From positions 1-10,824 of the forward strand of contig DAIEML010000061.1 of assembly GCA_027349615.1 (NCBI GenBank): 10,824 bases of DNA, written 5' to 3'. The translations under genes and the position numbers were made by a program. The notes beneath the pieces were generated by a model that was not told where the DNA came from, ran no database searches, and saw only the letters and a program-made list of their open reading frames with translations. Source of the DNA: Ignavibacteriales bacterium. GTDB taxonomy: Bacteria > Bacteroidota > Ignavibacteria > Ignavibacteriales > Ignavibacteriaceae. Shown in pieces: positions 1-6,235 of this stretch (position 1 is its first letter; every line of letters starts with the position of its first letter).

Positions 1-1
1 C

Positions 2-316
2 GAACAAGCTGCCACTGCATTGAAGTTTAAAGGAATCAAACTTGTCATCGCTGGTTCATTTAACGAAACATATAAAAGAAACGCATTGAACAATGGATTT
101 CTTTTAATAGAATGTCCGGCTTTAGTCACCGATTTGAAAATGAAATTCGGTAAAGAAAAATTAACAGTTAAAACCGAAATGAAAGCTTCCATCGATTTCA
201 TAAATTCAAAAATTACATTAAACAAAAAAGAATATAACATTGATCCGGTTGGACAAGCTGCTCAGGAGTTAATTGTAAAGGGCGGTTTAGAAAATTGGGT
301 TCGCGATAATCTTTAA
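2..316 (+). CDS. Aconitase/homoaconitase-family hydratase, C-terminal fragment (5' end outside window)
   Basis: The frame is open from base 2 to the stop at 314-316 and starts before the window, so only about 104 C-terminal residues are seen. A TTG at base 20 lies inside the conserved domain and is not the start. The fragment opens with EQAATALKFKGIKLVIAGSF, followed by RNALNNGFL. This is the swivel (aconitase C-terminal) domain, in which the family's (S)REQAA motif binds substrate. The tail AQELIVKGGLENWVRDNL closely resembles my recollection of the end of fungal homoaconitase Lys4 and differs from AcnA and AcnB tails. Family members hydrate or dehydrate citrate, homocitrate or isopropylmalate using a 4Fe-4S cluster held by a large domain upstream of this window. 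The stop is 17 bp before the PrpD-like gene, suggesting cotranscription. Aconitase, homoaconitase and isopropylmalate isomerase cannot be separated from this piece; whether the full protein is one chain or a small subunit is unknown. Confidence 0.85.
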   Translation, partial: EQAATALKFKGIKLVIAGSFNETYKRNALNNGFLLIECPALVTDLKMKFGKEKLTVKTEMKASIDFINSKITLNKKEYNIDPVGQAAQELIVKGGLENWVRDNL

Positions 317-333
317 CATTTAGAAAATTAATT

Positions 334-1767
334 ATGGAAAAATCAATCTCACGTCAAATCTCAGAATTCGCAGTTAATCTTAAATACAAAGATTTGCCCG
401 CGGAAGTAATTAACGAAGTAAAAAGATATTTGTATGATTCAATCGGCTGCGCCTTCGGCGGCTATCATACAAAGGACGTAAATATTCTTCGAGACATTTA
501 TAAAAAAATGCGCGGCAGTAAAGAAGCAACAATAATCGGATTTGGCGACAAATTGCCGGCGGTTAATGTTTCGCTTGTAAATTCTTTGATGATACGAGCT
601 CTCGATTTCAATGATATTTATTGGAAAGAAGATCCGTCGCATCCATCGGATTTAATTCCGGCAGCACTTGCTGTCGGCGAGCTAGTCGATGCTTCGATGA
701 AAGATGTAATTACCGCAATTGTTCTTGCTTATGAATTTGAGCAGCGTCTTTGCGAATTTGCTGTTCCCGGAATTCGCGAAAGGAAATGGCACCACGCAGC
801 TTTAACTCAATTTGTTTCTCCGATTGTTGCCGGAAAACTTTTGGGATTAACAGTTGATCAAATGGTAAATGCAATTGGAATAAACGGAAGCCACAATCAT
901 ACAATTGGATGTCCGACTGCAGGCAAATTAACAATGATGAAAAACACTGTTGATCCGATGGCCGTTCAATCCGGCGTGTTTGCTGCGTTGATGGCAAAAC
1001 AAGGTTTCACCGGAACAGAAAAAGTTTTCGAAGGGAAAGAAGGATTTATGGATTGTTTCTTCGGCTGGGACGCAAAAGAAGAGAAACTAAATCCTGTAAA
1101 TATGCAAGGCAGAGATTCTCTTGGCGAATGGAAATGGGATCTGGAAAAATTAATTGGCAACCTTGGAAAGAATTATAAAATTCTTGAATGCGGAATGAAA
1201 GCATTCCCAACCGAAGCTTTAACGCATACACATATTTCTACTACTTTAAAAGTTGTTACAAAAAATAATATTCAATATGATCAAATTGATTCTGTTACTG
1301 TTACAACAATTGCTCGCGCTTGCGACATTCTTTTCGATCCGCATAAATACAGACCGGAATCTAGAGAAACTGCTGATCATTCACTTCCCTACTGCATTGC
1401 TTCTGCTTTAGTTGATCATAAAATCACGACTCAATCTTTTTCGGAAGAGAAAATGAAAGATTTAAGAATCTGGGAAGTGATCGACAAAATAAAAGGCGAA
1501 GCATCAACAGAATTTGAAAAGATGTTTCCGGCAAAACAGCCATCGAAGGTTGTTATCAAAACTAAAGACGGAAAAGAATTTTCCGAATATCTTGAATATC
1601 CAAAAGGCGATCCGCGTGAGCCGATGACAGAAGAAGATCTTGATAATAAATTTAACTCGTTGTCTGATTCATTGTTGACAAAAGCAAAACAAAAAAACAT
1701 CAAGCAGATGATATTTAGTTGTGAAAAGAAAAAGACAAAAGATTTTATGGAAAAATTAATTGTTTAA
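334..1767 (+). CDS. MmgE/PrpD-family dehydratase (2-methylcitrate dehydratase-like)
   Basis: A 477-residue protein, the usual length for MmgE/PrpD enzymes, which dehydrate 2-methylcitrate and citrate (PrpD) or decarboxylate cis-aconitate (Cad/ACOD1). The N-terminal helical domain carries LDFND at residues 90-94 and HPSD at 103-106, aligning with LDFND and HPSD of E. coli PrpD. Further family marks are WHHAALTQF at 152-160, Lys203 in MMKNTVDP, FPTE at 291-294 (FPAE in PrpD) with histidines at 298 and 300, ADHSLPYC around 350, and EYPKGDPREP near the C-terminus. The ATG at 334 is the first start in frame after the upstream stop and fits the family N-terminus; no clear Shine-Dalgarno precedes it. 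It lies 17 bp after the hydratase gene and 44 bp before citDE. The reaction is probably dehydration of a citrate-like acid in the cytoplasm. prpD is not assigned because no methylcitrate synthase or methylisocitrate lyase is present. Confidence 0.88.
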   Translation: MEKSISRQISEFAVNLKYKDLPAEVINEVKRYLYDSIGCAFGGYHTKDVNILRDIYKKMRGSKEATIIGFGDKLPAVNVSLVNSLMIRALDFNDIYWKEDPSHPSDLIPAALAVGELVDASMKDVITAIVLAYEFEQRLCEFAVPGIRERKWHHAALTQFVSPIVAGKLLGLTVDQMVNAIGINGSHNHTIGCPTAGKLTMMKNTVDPMAVQSGVFAALMAKQGFTGTEKVFEGKEGFMDCFFGWDAKEEKLNPVNMQGRDSLGEWKWDLEKLIGNLGKNYKILECGMKAFPTEALTHTHISTTLKVVTKNNIQYDQIDSVTVTTIARACDILFDPHKYRPESRETADHSLPYCIASALVDHKITTQSFSEEKMKDLRIWEVIDKIKGEASTEFEKMFPAKQPSKVVIKTKDGKEFSEYLEYPKGDPREPMTEEDLDNKFNSLSDSLLTKAKQKNIKQMIFSCEKKKTKDFMEKLIV

Positions 1768-1800
1768 TTGCTTTATTGTTAGACTGGTTCAGCAATTAAA
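1763..1800 (+). repeat. Inverted repeat (hairpin) in the prpD-like/citDE spacer
   Basis: TTTAATTGCT at 1763-1772 is perfectly matched by AGCAATTAAA at 1791-1800, giving a 10-bp stem with an 18-base loop. The left arm contains the stop codon of the PrpD-like gene and the right arm ends 11 bases before the citDE ATG. The stem is AT-rich and has no following U-run, so it is not a normal terminator. It could be an mRNA processing or translation-tuning hairpin, or chance in AT-rich DNA. Confidence 0.4.
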
Positions 1801-1811
1801 AAGAAAGAATT

Positions 1812-3011
1812 ATGAAAAATATTTTAACTAAATCCACCGCTGGTAAAAGAGGAGACAACGTCCGCTCAGATTGTTATTTCGAAATTGAGCTAACAAACTC
1901 AGCGGGAATAAAATTAGACATTAAAAGCAAAGTCGCTTCGATGTATGGTGATTCAATCAAGAAGCAGCTAAATGAAATGTGCAAATTCTTCGGAATAAAA
2001 AATGCAAATATTCTACTCGAAGATAACGGCGCACTTCCATTTGTTATGGCTGCAAGATTTGAATTAGTTGTTAAAAGATTGTTTCCAGATTTGAACAAAC
2101 AATTTTTTTTACCGGTTAATAAAAATAATTTAACCAGCACTACAAAAGAACGTCTTCGTAGAAGTAGGTTATATCTTCCAGGAAATGAATCAAAATTTTT
2201 TATGAACGCCGGACTTCATAAACCGGACGGAATTATTTTAGATTTGGAAGACAGTGTTGCCTATTCTGAAAAAGAAGCGGCACAACTACTTGTTCGAAAT
2301 GCATTGAGAAGCGTGGATTTCTACGGAGTTGAAAGAATGGTCAGAATTAACCAACTTCCGCGCGGACTTGAAGATTTAAAATTTATTGTTCCGCATAATG
2401 TTCATGTAATTTTAATTCCCAAGTGCGAATCACCCAATCAAGTAATTGAAGTTGAAAATGAAGTCAATCGGTTGAAAGAAGAAAATCATGTCGAGCACGA
2501 AATTTATTTCATGCCGATAATCGAAAGTGCTCTAGGAATAATCAAAGCTTATGAAATTGCATCTGCTTCAAAAAATAATTGTGCGCTTACAATTGGACTT
2601 GAAGATTACACTGCTGATCTTGGCACGCAGCGAACAATTGAAGGAAAAGAAAGTTTCTATGCCAGATCCATAATTGTTAATGCTGCTAAAGCTGCGGGCA
2701 TTCAAGCTATCGACACAGTATTTTCTGATGTCGCTGATATGGAAGGTTTGAAGCAAAGTGTAATCGAAGCAAAGTCATTAGGATTCGAAGGCAAAGGTTG
2801 TATTCATCCAAGGCAAGTTCCAGTTGTCCATGAAGGTTTCGCTCCAACTTCAGAAGAAATAGAAAAAGCTAAGAAAATTGTTTTGTCATTTGAAGAAGCT
2901 GAGAAAAAAGGAATTGGAGTTGTTTCGCTCGGCAGTAAAATGATTGATGCGCCAGTTGTTAAACGTGCGCAAAAAACTATTCAATTGGCTATTCTAAATG
3001 ATAAGGCATAA
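1812..3011 (+). CDS. citE: Citrate lyase acyl carrier protein-beta subunit fusion (CitD-CitE)
   Basis: 399 residues made of two parts. Residues 1-100 resemble citrate lyase gamma/acyl carrier protein CitD: AG at 10-11, a Ser-Asp at 19-20 where CitD carries the serine bearing phosphoribosyl-dephospho-CoA, YGD at 45-47, DNGAL at 71-75 and AARFE at 80-84. A short linker (101-113) leads to a full citrate lyase beta subunit of the HpcH/HpaI type (114-399). It has RRSRLYLPG (116-124), DLEDSV (144-149), the CoA/substrate arginine in VRIN (Arg178), PIIES (Glu238) and LEDY with Mg-binding Asp265, then HPRQ and a C-terminal VVSLGSKMIDAPVV. In the complex this part cleaves citryl-S-ACP into acetyl-S-ACP and oxaloacetate. 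CitD and CitE are separate in E. coli and Klebsiella; fusion is the notable feature. Start at ATG 1812 is preceded by the weak site AAGAAAG. Citramalate lyase is a possible alternative. Confidence 0.88.
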   Translation: MKNILTKSTAGKRGDNVRSDCYFEIELTNSAGIKLDIKSKVASMYGDSIKKQLNEMCKFFGIKNANILLEDNGALPFVMAARFELVVKRLFPDLNKQFFLPVNKNNLTSTTKERLRRSRLYLPGNESKFFMNAGLHKPDGIILDLEDSVAYSEKEAAQLLVRNALRSVDFYGVERMVRINQLPRGLEDLKFIVPHNVHVILIPKCESPNQVIEVENEVNRLKEENHVEHEIYFMPIIESALGIIKAYEIASASKNNCALTIGLEDYTADLGTQRTIEGKESFYARSIIVNAAKAAGIQAIDTVFSDVADMEGLKQSVIEAKSLGFEGKGCIHPRQVPVVHEGFAPTSEEIEKAKKIVLSFEEAEKKGIGVVSLGSKMIDAPVVKRAQKTIQLAILNDKA

Positions 3012-3032
3012 AGAGAATTGGGAAATTATTCA

Positions 3033-4610
3033 ATGATAAATAAGAAAAGAGATAATCGTTTTTTTTATTTCTCTCTTATTCTAATTGCCATGAGTGTGTA
3101 TATGGTATTCTCACATGGTTTGAAGAATGCCGTTGCTTTTTCCGTAATAGACGATGGTATGTATTACCCCAAAATAGCAGTAAACTTTTGGCAGTCTTAT
3201 AAAATAACTTACGACAGTGTAACTATTACCAACGGTTTTCATCCACTATGGCTTTTAATTAATCTGCCAATTTATTTTATATTAAAGAACCCGCTGACCG
3301 CGCTATGGGGAACATACTTTTTAATATTTATACTGCTTGAATTCTCACTATGGTTCTTTTGCCGAATTAGTAGAGAGCTGAATGTATCAGTTGCCGGAAG
3401 TATTGTTGCTGCAATAATTATATTTTTCAATCTTCGTTCTTTTACAATCTTTTATTCTTTGCTGGAAGCCCCTCTTGTTTTGTTTGTATACCTCATCTAC
3501 ATATTCTATATGATAAAAGATAAAAATAAAAGATTTTCTTCTCCAAAATCATCTTTTATATCAGGATTATTAATCGGTATAGGATTTCTTGCCAGAACGG
3601 ATACAGTCTTTTTAGCTCTATCTTTTATGACGATTTTCATTTATAAAAGTATCAAATATAAAATCGGGATGAAGACTTTTTTTAGTACAGGTTTGTCAGC
3701 CTGCTTCGGGTTTATTATTCCGGCACTTCCATATATGATTGCTAATAAGATATTCATGAGAAGTTTTGGACAAGTTTCTGCAGCGCATAAAATTAATATG
3801 TTTTCTTTTTCTTCAATTAAAATTGCGATACAGGATTTTTACGACTATCTTTTACCAAGATTAGTCTACCTGCTGGGTTTGAAAACAGGTTCTTTCTTCT
3901 TGATACAGATAATTGTCGTGTTTATTATTTGTGCGATTCTATATGTGATTATCTATTTTAAGCTGTACAAGAAAATCTCTCCCCTTTTATCCGGTTTGCA
4001 GGAGTTTGTTCTATTCGCAGCTATTCATTTCACTTTTGTTTTTCTTTTTACACCTGATCAGTTCTTTAAATCGTCGTGGTATTATGTATCGGAATTATTA
4101 CTTCTAGGGATTTTGATTGGAATAATTATACCGGAAACTAAAAAATTAAAAATTGCAGCAGCATCAATATTTATTTTGATAATTTCTTTGCAGGTTTTGT
4201 ACTATCCTTATTACCTGAGAAAAAAGACAATGACTTTTGCAAAGATTGAAGTTGCAGACTTCATAAAAAATAATATACCTGGCAATGCCGTTCTTGCAAT
4301 GTATGATTCGGGAATAGTTTCTTATTTTTCACAAAGAAATTTTATTTCATTAAACGGGTTGATCGGCGATTTTGGTATATCTGAACTTTGTAATAAACAA
4401 GAATATGAAAAGTTAGCACAAAAATATCACGTAAATTATCTGGTCATCGATATTATACCTGGAAGCAATAAATTGTATAAAGGGAATGAGCTATTCGTTG
4501 GGAAAATTAAAACTAAATTTATGAATTTCAGTGAACCACAAAAGGTTTTTGCAGTCTTTCAAGTTACACCAGACCAACTTCAAACAAATATTAGTTTAAG
4601 AAATAAATAA
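3033..4610 (+). CDS. Polytopic membrane protein, predicted GT-C-type glycosyltransferase
   Basis: About 525 residues with a short basic N-terminus and about ten hydrophobic segments up to roughly residue 395, then a soluble C-terminal part. The first loop after membrane segment one has IDDGMYY at 39-45, the acidic pair typical of lipid-sugar-dependent GT-C (PMT/ArnT-like) enzymes, followed by TNGFHPLW at 66-73 and GFLARTD at 184-190. The tail holds DSGIVSYF and SLNGLIG, resembling the family's DxGxxxYF and NLDGLVN signature. Such proteins are thought to transfer sugars from polyprenyl-phosphate donors at the outer face of the inner membrane; substrate and product are unknown here. A TTG at 3018 would add five residues; the ATG at 3033, preceded by GGGA, is preferred. 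It is in phase with the operon (21 bp after citDE, 19 bp before citF), yet no link between this protein and citrate cleavage is known to me. Confidence 0.72.
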   Translation: MINKKRDNRFFYFSLILIAMSVYMVFSHGLKNAVAFSVIDDGMYYPKIAVNFWQSYKITYDSVTITNGFHPLWLLINLPIYFILKNPLTALWGTYFLIFILLEFSLWFFCRISRELNVSVAGSIVAAIIIFFNLRSFTIFYSLLEAPLVLFVYLIYIFYMIKDKNKRFSSPKSSFISGLLIGIGFLARTDTVFLALSFMTIFIYKSIKYKIGMKTFFSTGLSACFGFIIPALPYMIANKIFMRSFGQVSAAHKINMFSFSSIKIAIQDFYDYLLPRLVYLLGLKTGSFFLIQIIVVFIICAILYVIIYFKLYKKISPLLSGLQEFVLFAAIHFTFVFLFTPDQFFKSSWYYVSELLLLGILIGIIIPETKKLKIAAASIFILIISLQVLYYPYYLRKKTMTFAKIEVADFIKNNIPGNAVLAMYDSGIVSYFSQRNFISLNGLIGDFGISELCNKQEYEKLAQKYHVNYLVIDIIPGSNKLYKGNELFVGKIKTKFMNFSEPQKVFAVFQVTPDQLQTNISLRNK

Positions 4611-4629
4611 AAACAATACGAAGGATTTA

Positions 4630-6186
4630 ATGAAATTAATAAAAAATGCTATTGGTAGATTAGTACCTGCGCAAGTAAACGGACAAAAACAAATTCCATT
4701 TAAAGGAGTTGATAAATTCAAACCGTCCGGCAGCAAGGCAAAACCAAAAATTAATTCTTGCATTGATTTTCCTGAAGACGGAAATAAAGTGGTAAAGAAT
4801 TTAAAAGAAGCATTGAAAAAAGCTGGATTAAAAGATGGAATGACAATTTCAACTCATCATCACCTTAGAAACGGCGATGCGCTGACAAATATCTTGTTCG
4901 ATACAATCAATTCAATGGGAGTAAAAAATATTCGCTGGTTTCCGAGCGCTTCTTTCCCTATCCACGAACATTTAATAAAATATTTGGAAGACGGAACAAT
5001 TCATCATATTGAAGGAAGCATGAACGGCCCTCTTGGCCGTTTTACTACTGAAGGTAAAATGAAAGGAATCGGCATTTTGCGTTCTCACGGCGGCCGTTAT
5101 CAAGCTGTGCAAGACGGTGAAGTTCATATTGACATTGCCGTAATTGCTGCACCGACATCTGATCCGTTTGGTAATGCAAATGGAGTGAATGGAAAATCGG
5201 CATCTGGATTAATCGGCTTTGCACTTGCTGATTCCGAATACGCAGACAAAGTAATTGTAGTTACTGACAATCTAATTCCGTTTCCATGCGTTCCGTGGCA
5301 AATTCAAGGAAACAATGTAGATTATGTTGTTCAAGTTGATTCGCTTGGCGATGCATCAAAAATAGTTTCCGGAACAACTGAAGTTACAAAATCTCCCGAC
5401 AGACTTTTGATTGCTGAATACGTTGCACAGTTTATTGATGAAGCCGGAATAATGAAAAATGGATTTTCATTTCAAGCCGGCTCCGGCGGAACAAACTTGG
5501 CTTTCGTTCTTTATCTAAAAGAAAGAATGAAGGCAAAAAATGTAAAAGCAAGATTTGTCCGCGGCGGAAGTACAAAATATTTAGTTCAGCTTTTGGAAGA
5601 AGGATTGACAGATTATATCCTTGACGGACAAACGTTCGATCTTGAAGGTGTGAGAAGCATGAGAGAAAATCCGAATCATGTGAACACAAGTCCGTTTACA
5701 AGCTATAACTTTCACGGTAAGGGAAATTTTGCGTCCATAATTGACGTAGCGGTTCTGGGAGCGACTGAAGTCGATGTAAACTTTAACGCAAATGTTGTAA
5801 GCCATTCTGACGGTTATTTGCTTCATGGAATTGGCGGATGGCAAAATTGTCTTTATTCAAAATGTACTATTCTTGCAGTGCCATCATTCAGAGATCGAAT
5901 ACCGGTGATCATTGATGAAGTTACAACTCTTTGCGGTCCAGGTGAATTGATTGACGTTATAATTACTGAAAGAGGAATTTCTATAAATCCAAAAAGAAAA
6001 GATTTAATTAAAGCGATGAAGAATTCTTCGCTTCCAATAAAATCCATCAATCAAATTAGAGATGAAGTTTATTCTATTTGCGGCGGCGCTCCGGCAAAAC
6101 CAAAAGTTAATAAGAATAAAGTTGTAGCAGTTGTAAAGTGGGTTGACGGAACTGTGATCGATTCTGTTTTTCAAATTATAAAATAG
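4630..6186 (+). CDS. citF: Citrate lyase alpha subunit (acetyl-ACP:citrate ACP-transferase)
   Basis: 518 residues, matching CitF (about 510) across its whole length. CitF swaps the acetyl group on the acyl carrier for citrate, forming citryl-S-ACP that CitE then cleaves. Visible matches to E. coli CitF include THHHLRNGD at 75-83 (FHHAFRGGD in E. coli), GPLG at 133-136, SHGGR at 152-156, DPFGNANG at 178-185, FQAGSGGTNLA at 281-291, NPNH in the middle third, RIPVIID and the C-terminal VVAVVKWVDGTVIDSV. The fold is CoA-transferase-like. The ATG at 4630 has the ribosome site AAGGA 6 bases upstream. The first roughly 45 residues are variable and lysine-rich, as in other CitF proteins. It is the last gene of the operon and is followed by a strong hairpin. 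Citramalate lyase alpha is the main alternative; the ligase and prosthetic-group genes citC, citG and citX are not in this window. Confidence 0.92.
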   Translation: MKLIKNAIGRLVPAQVNGQKQIPFKGVDKFKPSGSKAKPKINSCIDFPEDGNKVVKNLKEALKKAGLKDGMTISTHHHLRNGDALTNILFDTINSMGVKNIRWFPSASFPIHEHLIKYLEDGTIHHIEGSMNGPLGRFTTEGKMKGIGILRSHGGRYQAVQDGEVHIDIAVIAAPTSDPFGNANGVNGKSASGLIGFALADSEYADKVIVVTDNLIPFPCVPWQIQGNNVDYVVQVDSLGDASKIVSGTTEVTKSPDRLLIAEYVAQFIDEAGIMKNGFSFQAGSGGTNLAFVLYLKERMKAKNVKARFVRGGSTKYLVQLLEEGLTDYILDGQTFDLEGVRSMRENPNHVNTSPFTSYNFHGKGNFASIIDVAVLGATEVDVNFNANVVSHSDGYLLHGIGGWQNCLYSKCTILAVPSFRDRIPVIIDEVTTLCGPGELIDVIITERGISINPKRKDLIKAMKNSSLPIKSINQIRDEVYSICGGAPAKPKVNKNKVVAVVKWVDGTVIDSVFQIIK

Positions 6187-6193
6187 TTAAATC

Positions 6194-6225
6194 GAGATGA
6201 CATCTTTTCAAAAAGATGTCATCTC
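6194..6225. terminator. Bidirectional hairpin terminator between convergent citF and acs
   Basis: GAGATGACATCTTTT (6194-6208) pairs perfectly with its reverse complement at 6211-6225, leaving a formal two-base centre (in practice a loop of 4-6 bases). On the + strand it is followed by ATAAATTATTTT and on the - strand by an AT-rich run. It lies entirely in the 49 bp between the citF stop and the acs stop, so it can serve both convergent transcripts. Confidence 0.85.
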
Positions 6226-6235
6226 ATAAATTATT

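Noticed and set aside
20..316. A complete 98-residue small protein starting at TTG 20
   Set aside because: The frame continues upstream to the window edge and the codons before TTG already encode the conserved EQAA motif, so the gene is truncated by the window.
439..1703. Several minus-strand ORFs of 61-95 codons inside the PrpD-like gene
   Set aside because: They are antisense to a well-conserved coding region, have low-complexity or implausible proteins and no ribosome sites.
5432..6050. Minus-strand ORFs inside citF
   Set aside because: citF matches its family over the full length; these frames are shadows of it.
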